Source of the DNA: a virus
DNA length: 26,894 nucleotides
Strand: one strand, 5' to 3'
Virus record (IMG/VR): IMGVR_UViG_3300045125_000050
Coordinates: 1-26,894 of that record
Within the stretch, counting starts at the first letter, position 1. Each line of letters begins with the position of its first letter. Positions 1 to 9,534 of this stretch are shown piece after piece. The position numbers and the translations under genes were made by a program. Below the pieces are notes generated by a model. It worked only from the letters and a program-made list of their open reading frames with translations. It did no database searches and was not told the origin of the DNA.

Positions 1-174
1 ACAACAAAACGCGGCCAAGAGTTGGCGCCTGGGGGCTGCTAGGACCGCCTTTGGACGAACGTTTAGTGGTCTGGATGGTGCCGCGTATGGCTTTTGTTTT
101 GTACGCAGCCTGGGGCGTTTGGCGGCGGACGTTATCAGCATTATGGACTTTGCAACATTCAAGGAGGAGCCAAG

Positions 175-651
175 ATGGGAAAAAGAGGACCTAGACCAAC
201 ACCGACAACCGTTTTGAAACTTCGCAGCAGCACGCTGGTTGCCACAACGCACCGACGAGCCAGCTGGGTCAGACGGCCCCGCGCTGCTTCTGCCGTTCGT
301 CGCCAGTGACGAGCGGGCCCGCTGGTACTTCGACCGGCTGATCGAGGATCTGCGGCGCATGGGTCTGTACGCGGCCGAGGACTACGCCGCGCACAACCGA
401 TGGGCCGCGCTCATGGCTGAGATGGAGCGCGCTGATGCGGAGGTGCGGCAGACCGGGCTGGTCATTGAAACCGCCCAGGGCAAGTGGCAGAATCCGATGA
501 AGAAAGTCCGTGACGATGCCTGGGCTGAGGCGTCGAAGATCGGCAAGGAGTTTGGGCTGACTCCTGCAAGTCGCGTGGGTCTCGTTTCGTCGAGAAAGTC
601 GAAGGGGATGCCTCGGGCATCGAAGCGCTCCTCAAGCCGAAGATCGCCTGA
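175..651 (+). CDS. terS: Terminase small subunit (P27-like), two frame breaks
   Basis: Probable DNA-recognition subunit of the packaging motor. It starts at ATG 175 behind a perfect ribosome site (AAGGAGGAG, 161-169). The N-terminus MGKRGPRPTPT is typical of P27-type small terminases. Frame 1 carries about 20 residues; the similarity then moves to the second frame near 230-240 (DEPAGSDGP, a helical stretch with WYFDRLIEDL and a tryptophan-rich middle). It returns to frame 1 near 575-590 for the acidic tail GDASGIEALLKPKIA ending at the TGA at 649-651. The two shifts compensate each other, as expected for sequencing indels. It lies 26 bases ahead of the large subunit, the normal order. Family assignment is from the N-terminal signature, gene order and size (about 158 residues); I am confident of the role, less of the exact reading through the breaks. 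Confidence 0.82.
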
Positions 652-677
652 CCAGCTGGACCCCGTCGCGGGCTTCA

Positions 678-2250
678 GTGCGTCAGCCACCGCCCGCAAA
701 GGGCGACTGGTTTGACGTGGAGGAACTGAAACGCCTGACTGCGTTTTTCGGCCTGCTGCGTCACACGAAGGGCGTCTGGGCGGGCAAGCCGTTTGAGCTG
801 TTGCCCTGGCAGCGCGACCTGCTCGGTGCCCTGCTGTGCTGGAAACGTGCCGACGGCACCCGCCGATTCCGCAGCGCGTACATCGAGATCCCTCGCAAGA
901 ACGGGAAGAGCACCCTGCTGGCAGCGATCGGGCTGTACATGCTCCTGTGCGATCACGAGCAGGGAGCCGAGGTGTACTGCTGTGCCTCGGCACGGGATCA
1001 GGCCGCAATCGTCGGAGACGCCTGCAGGCAGATGGTGCAGAGCAACCCGGAACTGGCGGCAAAGGTTGAGGTGTTCCGCAACGTCATCACGTTTGGCACG
1101 TCGAAGCTTGAGGTGCTGAGCAGCGATGCCGGGACCAAGCACGGCAAGAACGCCAGCTGCGTGATCTTTGACGAGGTGCACACGTTCGCCGACCGCGACC
1201 TGTACGACGCGATGGTGACCTCGATGGGTGCCCGCCAGCAGCCGCTGCAGGTTTGCATCACGACCGCCGGGCACGACCGCGAAAGCCTGTGCTGGGAACT
1301 GCACGACTACGCGGCTAAGGTTCGAGACCGGATCATTGACGATCCGGGTTTCATGCCGGTGCTGTTCTCCGCGCCCGTCGAGGCCGATTGGAAGAGCCCC
1401 AAGGTGTGGCGGCAGTGCAACCCGTCACTCGGGGTCACCGTGTCGGAGGAGTTCCTGCGGGCTGAATGCGAGAAGGCGAAGGAACTGCCGACCTACGAGA
1501 CCACGTTCCGCCAGCTGTACCTGTGCCAGTGGACCGAGAGCAAGCGGGTCTGGATCAGCAGCGATGCCTGGGCGGCGTGTGCTTCGAGCGCGGCCGATGC
1601 CGACAGCCTGCAGGGTCGGGAGTGCTGGGGCGGGCTGGACCTGTCCACCACAACGGACCTGTCCTCGCTGGCGTTGGTGTTTCCTGCCAGCGATGGGTCG
1701 GTGGACGTGCTCACGTGGACGTGGTGCCCCGAGGAGGGCATCCGCCGACGCAGCCGCACGCGACCGAGCGCCGTACGACGTGTGGGCCAGCAAGGGCCAC
1801 CTGCACCCGACGCCCGGCTCGGTGGTGGACTACGACCACATCGCGGCCCGCATCCGAGACGTGTTCCGCCGCTATCAAGTGCGGCACATCGGCTACGACC
1901 CGTGGAACGCCACGCAGTTGGCCAGCGGGCTTTACACCGAGGGCGTTCCCATGCTGGAGGTGCGGCAGGGATTCCGCACGCTCAGCGAACCGTGCAAGCG
2001 GCTCGAAGCCCTGGTGACCAGCCGGAAAATTCGTCACCCCGACAATTGCCTGCTGAACTGGGCAGTGTCAAACACGGTCACGGATCAGGACCCAGCCGGG
2101 AACCTGAAGCCATCGAAATCGAGCAGCACGGAGCGCATCGACCCGCTCGCTGCCCTTGTCACCGCGCTCGCGACCTGGCTGCACCAGAAGCAGGACGAGC
2201 ACGGCCCCAGCGTCTACGAAGAACCCGAAAGGACCATCCAGTGGCTTTGA
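678..2250 (+). CDS. terL: Terminase large subunit (ATPase-nuclease), one frame break
   Basis: Motor protein that cuts and translocates phage DNA into the prohead. The N-terminal ATPase shows a Walker A-type loop IPRKNGKST (about residue 73), a Walker B CVIFDEVH, and the WQRDLL adenine-side motif before it. The C-terminal nuclease half begins with GGLDLSTTTDLSSLALV (metal-binding Asp) and ends with DPLAALVTALATWL. The frame changes between about 1740 and 1775: the first part reads in frame 3 (CPEEGIRRR) and the second in frame 1 (RDRAPYDVWASKGHLHPTPG) to the TGA at 2248-2250. The chosen start is GTG 678; the frame is open further upstream but has no ATG there. About 524 residues, normal for a Terminase_1-type protein. 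The last bases overlap the portal start. Confidence 0.95.
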
Positions 2251-4041
2251 GAGACATCTTGCGCCGTTACCTCGGCCCCACCCCGCCCCGCTCGGATTTC
2301 GAGGACACCGTGCCCATCGGTCAGGCGACCAGCGGAGCGGTGCAGTCCTACGTCCAGTCCTACTCGTACACGGGCGAGGCGATCACGCCTGCTCGAGCTC
2401 TGGAGGCCCCGAGCGTGTACGCCTGCGTCCGTCTGATCGCGTCCAGCATCAGCAGGCTGGAGTGGCAGGTCCTTCGGGAGACCCCCGACGGCAAGATCGC
2501 GGAGCCGGCGCACCCGCTCCACAACCTGCTGAACTACGAGGCGTCGGATGACGTCGGCGCGATCCAGCTGCGTGAGAAGCTGCTGACGGATTGCCTGCTG
2601 ACCGGCAACGCCTACGCCTACATCCACCGCGACCCCGCTGGTCGGCCAGTCGCCCTGGAGGCCCTGCGGCCGGACTACGTCGCCATGTACCGCGACCCTC
2701 AGAACCAGCCCTACTACCAGGTCTGGACCGGCCGCTACACCGGCACGAACGCCGAGAAGGCCGATGCGTCGATTCCGGGCATACGACATGTTCCACCTTG
2801 TCGGGCCGACCACGTTCGACGGCCTGCTCGGCGTGCCACCGATTCACTTGGGCCGCGACGTGATCGCGTTGGAACTGGAGATCACCGAGTACGTGACGCG
2901 GTTCATCGCTAACAACGCGGTCCCGGCTGGCACGCTGAAGATGCCGGGCCGTCTGAGCCCCGAGGCGTCGAAGCGGCTGCGTGAGGCGTGGCAGGCGGCC
3001 CACGGTGGTGCCAGCCGTGCCGGTCGCGTGGCCGTGCTCGAGGACGGCCTGGCATACGAGCCGATCTCAGGAACCTTCAAGGATTCTGAACTTATTGAGA
3101 TGCGGAAGTATTGCCGCCAGCAGATCGCGGCCATGTTCCAAGTCCCGGCCCACAAGGTCGGCGACACCGAGGCGGGCTCGTACAACAGCACGGAGCAGGC
3201 TGACTCCGAGTTCGTCAAGATGACGTTGGCCAGTTGGGCGGCCAAGTTGGAGCTGGAGGCCAGCCGCAAGCTGATCGTGCGCGGCGAGCCGTTCTGCACC
3301 AGGCTGGACTTTGGCAGCCTGCTGCGGGCTGACATGAGCACGCGGTTCCAGGCCTACGCCACCGCGATCACCAACGGCATCCTGACGCCCAACGAAGTCA
3401 GGGCCCTTGAAGGTCGCCCGGCCGTGGACGGCGGCGACGTGATCCGCCTGCCGATGAACACCGAGGCCCCCGGCCAGCAGCCCGCTGCAGCCCCTACCGC
3501 GCCCGCTGAGGCGCCGGAGGCTGAGGAGCCGTCGGTGGACCTTGACCCGGAGGAGATCAATCCGGAGGCATCCAGCGCGCCCGAGGAGCCTGCAGACGAT
3601 GAGGACGAGAATCAGAGAGCGGCCGAGGGCATTGCCGCGGCCCAGCGGATGGCCGCCAGGGCGGCCGTTCGTCCGGCGATCGAGGGTGCGTTCCGCCGTC
3701 ACTTGCAACGGGTCGCCGAGTACCTGACCCGGCAGCGCACGCAGGCGAAGCTCGACAAGTGGGCACCGCCGATCGACTGCCTCGAAGCCGAGCTGCGGGA
3801 CACCGTGGCCGGTCTGGGCCGACTGTACGGAGACGAGTCCAAGGCCCTGACCGCTCTATCCGACTGCCTGCTGAGGCACGCGAGGCACCTGCGCAGCAGC
3901 GTTGGGGCCATCGCCGACGTGGGCAGCGTCATCGACCGATGGGCAACCATTCCGGGCTCGGCCGCGGCCGAACTGCTCGACATGGTTCGTCTGGAGACAA
4001 CCGAAACCCCTGTCCTGGAGGACAACCATGCACAAGACTGA
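2241..4041 (+). CDS. Portal protein (HK97 type), one frame break
   Basis: Forms the dodecameric ring at the capsid vertex through which DNA passes and to which the connector binds. The start is GTG 2241, with AAAGGA at 2228-2233 as ribosome site, overlapping the terL stop by 10 bases. Family signatures: SVYACVRLIASSISRLEW, LLTDCLLTGNAYAYI, the YDMFHL and GLLGVPPI segments, and the clip/wing-like region MFQVPAHKVGD...NSTEQ. The frame shifts from 3 to 1 near 2770-2785 (at GGGCATACGAC) and then stays open to 4041. A proline/alanine/glutamate-rich linker (about residues 410-460) leads to a helical C-terminal extension of roughly 140 residues with many Arg/Ala. The total of about 600 residues is longer than the usual 400-450, so this tail is an unusual addition. 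Confidence 0.93.
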
Positions 4042-4554
4042 AACGCGAGCGACCGGAACCCTGTCCGAGGCAAAGGACCTCAAGGTCCGCGGCTATGCCG
4101 TGGTCTGGGACCCCCCTACGACATGGGCCGCGAGATGGAGCGGGTCGATCCCAAGGCGTTTGACCGGGCCATGGAGGACCCGGCCGACATTGCCCTGCTG
4201 TGGAACCACGACACCGGCAAGCCACTGGCTCGCGTCCGGGCTGGCAACCTGCGTCTATGGACCGACGGCACGGGCCTCGGATTCGAGGCCACCCTGCCCG
4301 ACACGGCAACAGCCAGGGAGGCCCACGCCCTGATCCAGAGCGGCGTTGTGAGCCAGTGCTCGTTCGGGTTCATCGTGCGTGAGGAACGCTACGAGAAGGG
4401 CGAGACCAAGCCCGTTCGCGTGATCCTCGACGCCGACCTGATGGAGCTGAGCCTGGTGACGTTCCCGGCCAACCCGGCAACGAGCGTCGAGGCTCGGTCC
4501 GAAGCCCAGCCGGCGCCGGCCAGGCGTCTTCTTCGCATGTTTCCACCGGCCTGA
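4028..4554 (+). CDS. Prohead maturation protease (HK97/U35 family), one frame break
   Basis: Serine protease that cleaves capsid proteins and itself during head maturation. ATG 4028 has GGAG (4017-4020) as ribosome site and overlaps the portal 3' end by 14 bases. The N-terminal strand reads KVRGYAVVWD, followed after the frame change by MGREMERVDPKAFDRAM. The conserved histidine lies in LLWNHDTGKPLARV and the serine in SQCSFGF, followed by LDADLMELSLVTFPANPAT, all typical of the family. The break is in a run of six C (about 4111-4116), a classic indel position. The product is about 175 residues, normal for the family. It is followed directly by both capsid genes, so it presumably processes one or both. 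Confidence 0.93.
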
Positions 4555-4564
4555 TCGTTGACCC

Positions 4565-4592
4565 TTGAAACGGGTTTTGTGCCTGCGACAAT
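4565..4592 (+). promoter_or_regulatory. Possible sigma70-type promoter ahead of first capsid gene
   Basis: The 225-base gap between protease and first capsid gene contains TTGAAA (4565-4570), 16 bases, then GACAAT (4587-4592) preceded by TGC, an extended -10 arrangement. A nearly identical block TGCGACAAT(A)CCCGGC recurs at 24562-24576. This would give the heavily needed capsid genes their own transcript with a leader of about 180 bases. Inference from base pattern only. Confidence 0.3.
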
Positions 4593-4779
4593 ACCCGGCG
4601 ACAACTCATACCTCCGCTCCCAGCAGCCCCTGCCTAGTGCACGCTGACTGACGAGCGAGCGAGCCTCCGTGCAGCCCGTGTGGCGCACTGGCCCGAATTG
4701 CGGACGTCAACGACGAAGACTTCCGCCGGGTCAGTGCGCCATTTTGCTGCGCAGTCCCGGCGCTAACACGGAGACTGAG

Positions 4780-5934
4780 ATGGCAGACAAGAACACCAAG
4801 CTGGACCGCGGCGGCGAGGAATATCGCGCGCTGTTCCGCAACTACCTGGCGAAGGGCCACAAGGGCCTGACTGATGCTGAGGCCCGTGCCCTGAGCGAGG
4901 GCAGTGCGACGGGAGGCGCCGTGCTGTTCCCAACCACCTACTCCAACATGTTCATGGAGGAAATGGGAGATGACCGCATCGTCGGACGGGTGAGCAAGGT
5001 CTACAGCTCAACCGGAACTTTCAGCGTGCCGATCATCACGCCGGCAAACGCCGGAGGATTTAGTGTGCAGAAGAACCCGGGCGAGGCGGGAACCCTTCTG
5101 GACGCCACCGCCAGCAGCCAGACCACGGTGACCGTTCCGAACTTTACCAATCCCGGAACCAGCAACACTGGAAGCGGAACCGCAACTTTCACGCTCAAGC
5201 GAATCAGCGTGATGGTGCGGGCTTCGCAGGAACTGGTCGAGGACTCCGCACAAATGGGCGATGCAAGTGTGGAGAGCGTCATTGTCAGGCAGGCGTCTCA
5301 AGACATCTATCGGGAACTGAGCCGCCAGATCCTGCTGGGCAACAAGGATGACAGCGTGACTGCCGGAACGGCCAGCACTGCTGGATCGGATGCGTGCCAC
5401 GGCATCGTGAACACTCTGAAGCGTTACAGCAGGTCGATCTCAACGACTACCGCAGTGGGCGTGAATTCGGGACTTCTCGATCAGAACAACTACATCTTGA
5501 ATTGCACGCAAGGTCTGTGTCAGCAAGAACGTCTGCCGTCGCATTATTGGGAGCGCGTCACGTGGATTCTCAATTCACGAATGAACTTCCACACAACCGC
5601 TTCGGCACAGGGTCAGTCCCTGGGCGCGCAAAATCAGAACTGGGTGTCCAACCTGCTGTCATGGAATGACCGAACTTTGTTCGGACAACCGTACACATGG
5701 GCAGACATGAGCCCCACCACGTTTGGCACATCGAACTTTGTTCCAAACGGGGACCCCATGATCATCGGAGTTGACCTGTCGCGATACCTGCTCGCGTTTG
5801 CGGGCAACGGCATCAGCGTGACCCGTCTCAACGAAACTTTCGCCGCCACGAACGAAGCAGCGTTCGTCGTGTCGGTTCGATGCGCAGGTGCGCTGACTGA
5901 CGTGAATGCTGCATTCGGAGTACATCGCGGCTAA
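4780..5934 (+). CDS. Major capsid protein 1, HK97 fold, without long N-terminal scaffold
   Basis: Shell protein of the head. It starts at ATG 4780 after GGAGAC (4770-4775); the frame is open upstream, but that part looks non-coding. The 384-residue product is unbroken, unlike its neighbours. It shows HK97-family landmarks: ARALSEGSATGGAVLFPTTY near residue 32, VMVRASQELVEDS, DIYRELSRQILLGN, then LFGQPYTWADMSP and MIIGVDLSRYLLAF, ending in a terminal strand AFVVSVRCAGALTDVNAAF. Only about 40 residues precede the conserved start of the mature chain, so there is no room for the coiled-coil delta domain that the next gene has. Base composition is visibly less GC-rich than in MCP2 (many AAC TTT, GGA, ACA codons), suggesting a separate origin. 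The two capsid genes are 18 bases apart. Confidence 0.88.
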   Translation: MADKNTKLDRGGEEYRALFRNYLAKGHKGLTDAEARALSEGSATGGAVLFPTTYSNMFMEEMGDDRIVGRVSKVYSSTGTFSVPIITPANAGGFSVQKNPGEAGTLLDATASSQTTVTVPNFTNPGTSNTGSGTATFTLKRISVMVRASQELVEDSAQMGDASVESVIVRQASQDIYRELSRQILLGNKDDSVTAGTASTAGSDACHGIVNTLKRYSRSISTTTAVGVNSGLLDQNNYILNCTQGLCQQERLPSHYWERVTWILNSRMNFHTTASAQGQSLGAQNQNWVSNLLSWNDRTLFGQPYTWADMSPTTFGTSNFVPNGDPMIIGVDLSRYLLAFAGNGISVTRLNETFAATNEAAFVVSVRCAGALTDVNAAFGVHRG

Positions 5935-5952
5935 GCCGCAGAGGAATTGAAC

Positions 5953-7243
5953 ATGGACAGCTACAAGAAGCTGCGGGCTGAGAACGACGCCCGCTACCGC
6001 CAGATGAGCGAGCTGATCGAGAAGGCCAACCAGGCCGGTGGCGATCTCTCGGCCGATGACACCAAGACCTTCGACAGCCTCGACGCCGAGTACCGCCGCG
6101 TCCAGGGCGTGATCGAGAAGAATCACCAGCTGATGGCGCTGGCCGCCAAGGACCGTGAGACGGGCTTTGTGGACGTCGGCCCCGACGCCCCCGAGATGCG
6201 TCGCGCTCCCGCGGCCCGCGAGACCGCTCAGCGGGCTCCCCGCTTCGGCGACTTCCGCTGCTCGGACGAGTACGTGAAGGCGTACGAGACCTACCTGAAG
6301 CGCGGCGAGCACACCCCGGTGGCCGAGATGCGCGCCCTCAGCGAGGGCACGGCGGGCTCCGGCGACGTGCTGCCGCCGACCGAGTTCCACAACGAGCTCG
6401 CAAAGCGTCTGCAGAACATGGTGGCGGTGCGTCAGCTGGCTCGCGTCCTGCCGCTGGGCAGCTGGAAGCGTGAGATCGCTTTCGAGACGGCTCTGCCCAA
6501 CGCGGCGTTCATCGCCGAGGGCAGCGCGCCGACCGAGAACACCGGCACGTTTGTCAACCGCGTCCTGACCCCCGCCGCCTGGCTGGCCTCAGCCTCGTCT
6601 CGAACGAGCTGATGGAGGACGCGCCCGCCCGTGGCCCCGGCTTCTCGATCGAGTCGATCCTGACCGAGCAGTTCGCCCGCAAGTTTGCCGAGGTGGAGGA
6701 GTCCGGGTTCCTGGTTGGCAACGGCACCGCGCCGAACCCGAAGGGCATCCTGACCTACACCACCGGCACGAACACCACCGTCAACACGGGCGCGACGATG
6801 AGCGGCACGGTGGCCTCTCCGGGCCTCACCGCTGCGAACGTGATCGACTGGGTGTACTCGATCCCCGCCAGTACCGCATGCACTCCAGCTGCGCCATCCT
6901 GACGAGCGACACCGTGCTCGGCATGATCCGCAAGCTGGGCTCGGTCGGCGGCACGGTCAACTACTTCTGGCAGCCCTCGGGCATGCTGGGCGAGCCCGAT
7001 CGGATCATGGGCATCCCGGTCTACGCCAGCGCCTACGTCAACTCGATCGCCGCCGGCGCCGTCATCGGCATCGCCGGTGCGTTCGACTACTGCGTGGTCG
7101 GTGAGCGCAGCGGCTACACGCTGAAGGTGCTGCGTGAGCGTTACGCGGACAGCAACCAGACGGGCTTCCTGGCCCAGAACCGCGTGGACGTGACCCTGAC
7201 CCAGACCGAGGCGTTCCGTTACCTCCTGGCTCCGGCCACCTGA
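5953..7243 (+). CDS. Major capsid protein 2, HK97 fold with delta domain, two frame breaks
   Basis: Second, clearly different HK97-family capsid protein, about 429 residues. Start ATG 5953 with GAGGAA (5941-5946) six bases upstream. Residues 1-70 form a charged heptad-like helix (KKLRAENDARYRQMSELIEK and onward), as in scaffold/delta domains, followed by the probable maturation zone AEMRALSEGTAGSGDVLPPTE. Core motifs: ETALPNAAFIAEGSAPTEN, RLAGLSLVSNELMEDA (after one base is added to the C5 run at 6569-6573), VGNGTAPNPKGIL, SIPxQYRMHSSCAILTSDT (a second missing base near 6870), GIPVYAS, and the terminal strand RVDVTLTQTEAFRYL. It shares the RALSEG(S/T)A block with MCP1. Both could be cut by the same protease. 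Either could be the principal shell subunit; MCP2 has the more standard architecture. Confidence 0.92.
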
Positions 7244-7267
7244 TCGGACACCTGACTGAAACCCACA

Positions 7268-7297
7268 CCGCTCGGGGGAAACCCCCGGGCGGATTTC
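7268..7297 (+). terminator. Stem-loop after the capsid genes
   Basis: An 11-bp stem (7268-7278 with 7282-7292, one G-U pair), loop AAA, then ATTTC. It sits between the MCP2 stop and the start at 7304. The U tail is weak, so it may be a partial terminator or an mRNA-stabilising hairpin that lowers expression of the connector genes relative to capsid. Confidence 0.6.
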
Positions 7298-7303
7298 AAA
7301 ACC

Positions 7304-7498
7304 ATGCCGAAGGTCAAGGTCATCCAGGCGTACGCGGACACCAGGGACGTGCACCAGGTTGGTGAAGTCCTCGACGTTGATGACCGCACCGCCACTGAAC
7401 TCATTGCCACCGGACTGGCCGAGCGAGACGAGCCCGAGCCCCGTGCGTGCGTGAAGCCTGACTGCTGCCGAGCCGTCAAGAAGGGAGCCAAGGCGTGA
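7304..7498 (+). CDS. Small head-region protein, 64 residues
   Basis: Intact small gene starting at ATG 7304, 12 bases after the stem-loop. The first 45 residues (PKVKVIQAYAD, GEVLDVDDRTATELIATGLAE) match the short proteins often found between capsid and connector genes in HK97-like phages, where a basic strand is followed by a helix ending in a GLA(E/x) turn. The tail carries a CVKPDCCRAVKKGAKA segment with three cysteines. Exact role is unknown; a head-joining or decoration-linked function is possible. The stop overlaps the next start (GTGA). Confidence 0.75.
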   Translation: MPKVKVIQAYADTRDVHQVGEVLDVDDRTATELIATGLAERDEPEPRACVKPDCCRAVKKGAKA

Positions 7499-8091
7499 GC
7501 GACGGGATGCGAACAACCCTGTCTGACACGGGTGCCTCGTCGCCTGCCATCACTGCGTCGGACGTGAAGACCCACGCCAGGATCTATCACACGCAGGATG
7601 ACACCTACCTGAGCACGCTTGTCACGACGGCCACGCAGATCATCGAGCATGAGACCCGCCGGGCTCTCATCAATCGCACCTTCGCGTACCAGCTCGAAGG
7701 CTTCCCGGCCGACGGCGAGATCATCCTGCCGCGCTCGCCGCTGTCCAGCGTCACGAGCGTCACCTACACGGACGCAGCCGGAGCAACGCAGACTCTGGCG
7801 TCGAGCGTCTACCACACCTACAGCGTCAACGGCATCGGCCGGGTGGTGCTGAAGAGCACCGAATCCTGGCCCACCACGCTGGGCACTGGCGGGCTGGACG
7901 TGACGGTGAACTTCGTCGCCGGTTACGGGGCGTCCGCAACGAACGTCCCCGCAGCACTGCGGCACGCCTGCCTGCTGCAGGCGACACACCTGTACGACAA
8001 CCGCACGGCCGTGGGCCCGACGCAGCTCTACGAGGTCCCGATGACCGTGCAGCGCCTGATCGTGCAGTACCACAGCGGGGACTACTCATGA
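7495..8091 (+). CDS. Head-tail connector (HK97 gp6-like adaptor)
   Basis: Ring protein that binds under the portal. Intact, 198 residues from GTG 7495, whose bases overlap the previous TGA. The family pattern is clear: ITASDVKTHARI with DDTYLSTLVTTATQIIEHET helices at the N-terminus, RRALINRTFAYQLEGFP and the ILPRSPLSSVTSVTY strand, VNFVAGYG, and VPAALRHACLLQATHLYDNR near the end. Location right after capsid and before head closure agrees. Ends with an ATGA overlap to the next gene. Confidence 0.88.
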   Translation: MSDGMRTTLSDTGASSPAITASDVKTHARIYHTQDDTYLSTLVTTATQIIEHETRRALINRTFAYQLEGFPADGEIILPRSPLSSVTSVTYTDAAGATQTLASSVYHTYSVNGIGRVVLKSTESWPTTLGTGGLDVTVNFVAGYGASATNVPAALRHACLLQATHLYDNRTAVGPTQLYEVPMTVQRLIVQYHSGDYS

Positions 8092-8432
8092 ACCCGGGCT
8101 ACATGCGGACGCCGCTGGCGGTCTACAACCCGACCGACTCGACCGACGAGTTCGGGCAGGTCACCAACAGCAAGGCCACCAGCACGCTGACCGTCATGGC
8201 TGCCATCAACGAGGCGAGCGCGGAGGAGCGGATGAACCACCGGCAGCTGAACCAGGTGGTCACGCACAAGATCCGGACCCGCTGGCACCCGGACATCACG
8301 CACCGCAGCCAGCTGCGGACGGTGGCTCAGGAGCAGGGCAAGACGCAAACGACGTGGGAAGTGGTCACGGTCATCGACTGGCAGGAACGGCGTCAGTACC
8401 TCGACCTGGTCTGCAGGCAGATTGTGACGTGA
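8088..8432 (+). CDS. Head closure / head-tail joining protein (SPP1 gp16-like)
   Basis: Intact, 114 residues from ATG 8088 in an ATGA overlap. It begins MNPGYMRTPLAVYNPT with DEFGQV following, then ASAEERM, THKIRTRWHPDITHRSQL and a terminal VTVIDWQERRQYLDLVC strand, the usual layout of the small beta-barrel that plugs the connector and accepts the tail (phage head-tail joining family). Position between the gp6-like adaptor and the gp10-like gene is standard. Confidence 0.87.
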   Translation: MNPGYMRTPLAVYNPTDSTDEFGQVTNSKATSTLTVMAAINEASAEERMNHRQLNQVVTHKIRTRWHPDITHRSQLRTVAQEQGKTQTTWEVVTVIDWQERRQYLDLVCRQIVT

Positions 8433-8435
8433 GGC

Positions 8436-9055
8436 ATGCCAGTACGCAGTCGAATTCCAACGCGTGCGAACGCACCTGGTCCAAGGCAATGCCGCCCGAA
8501 ATGGACACGGGCTACCACGGATGCTGAAGTGATCGAGGAATTGATGACGAAGGCCATGCTGAGCCGCGTTGCGTGACATCGGACACTGACACGAGACGCA
8601 CTGGTCGCAGCACTACAACAGCGTCCCCGCCAAGCACGATGGCGAGAGCACACGCAGCGGCACTGCAGCACCGGTGGTGGAATAGAAACAGCCAAGAAGG
8701 GCAAGCCCGTCGGATTCAGTCGTATTCGCAGCGCTCGAGCGCTGCATGCATCAAGTCTGGCTTCGGCATGCAGGTTCTGAGTGGATCAAAAGATGGCAAC
8801 GCCTACCGTGCTCCGCGTCAAGGCGTGGGCGCAGCCGTTCACCTGATGGACAAGGGCCGCAAGAAGGCTCGGGCGATTCATGGCGCAAGAACAACACGCA
8901 ATACACCACGAGCTGGCCAGTACCGATCTGGTTTCGCGGCTTACAAATCCTGATGCAGCTTCGCAGACTTTGCAATGCAGCATCTCGGCACTGAGATGCC
9001 CAACGCAAGGGTCAGCGGCTGCGCTGCGGCACGTCGAGCGGAGTCGTCGGCATGA
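8436..9055 (+). CDS. HK97 gp10-like neck/tail completion protein, several frame breaks
   Basis: No single frame is open, but a protein of about 200 residues can be followed by hopping frames. It starts at ATG 8436 (MPVRSRI...), continues through DAEVIEELMTKAM, THWSQHYNSVPAKHDGEST, ETAKKGKPVGF, a VGAAVHLMDKGRKKA segment, and ends with GTEMPNARVSGCAAARRAE at the TGA of 9053-9055, which overlaps the next ATG as ATGA. The order (head closure, this gene, tail terminator) and the basic HLMDKGRKK segment fit the gp10-like family that helps join head and tail. The family name rests on position more than sequence; the existence of one broken gene here is the firmer claim. Confidence 0.55.
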
Positions 9056-9522
9056 GCGCCACCATTGCCGCTGCAGTCCGAGATGCTCTGCTCTGCTCGA
9101 CCGACGTGGTCCAGTCTGTCGGAACGTCGTTTGCAGATGCCCGCATCTTTGTGTCGTACCGGGACACCAGCACCCTTCCGTGCATTGTGTTGGCCTATGG
9201 GAACGACTCAGACATCAGCCCGACGTTTGGCCGCACAGACAGGTTGCGAAAGCTCTCCGTCGATTGCGATTGCATCGCAACCACTGTCAAGGCATCCATG
9301 TCCATTTCCGAGAAGGTCCGCAAGGCACTGCACGGCGCCAGCGGAACCAGCCGCAGCACAAAGGTCATTGAAATCCGCGTGCTTCGAGAGAGCAGCAACT
9401 ACGACGTGGGTGCCGAGGGCGACGAGGGCGGCATTCACATCACAACCGTGACCGTCGAGGCGACCTATCAGGCCGACGCGGTTTCACCCATCACCATCAC
9501 CACCCCAGGGCAGGCGCCCTAA
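9052..9522 (+). CDS. Tail terminator / completion protein (gp17-like)
   Basis: Intact, 156 residues from ATG 9052. It has an N-terminal helix (IAAAVRDALLC), an ARIFVSYRDTSTLPCIVLAY strand pair, then RLRKLSVDCDCIATTVKASM followed by the helix SISEKVRKALHG, and ends with the strand ITTVTVEATYQA. This alpha-beta layout is that of the minor tail proteins which cap the tail tube (lambda U / HK97 gp17 / DUF3168-type). Located immediately before the major tail protein, as usual. Codon use is less GC-rich than in the connector genes. Confidence 0.7.
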   Translation: MSATIAAAVRDALLCSTDVVQSVGTSFADARIFVSYRDTSTLPCIVLAYGNDSDISPTFGRTDRLRKLSVDCDCIATTVKASMSISEKVRKALHGASGTSRSTKVIEIRVLRESSNYDVGAEGDEGGIHITTVTVEATYQADAVSPITITTPGQAP

Positions 9523-9534
9523 CAGGAGCAACAC

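Noticed and set aside
678-2912. A single 744-residue protein joining terminase and portal
   Set aside because: The open frame arises because a frame break in terL happens to be open through to the portal frame; motifs show two separate proteins with the portal starting at 2241.
4669-4779. Upstream extension of the first capsid protein
   Set aside because: The extra 37 residues are Arg/Pro/Gly-rich without similarity, and a good ribosome site precedes ATG 4780.
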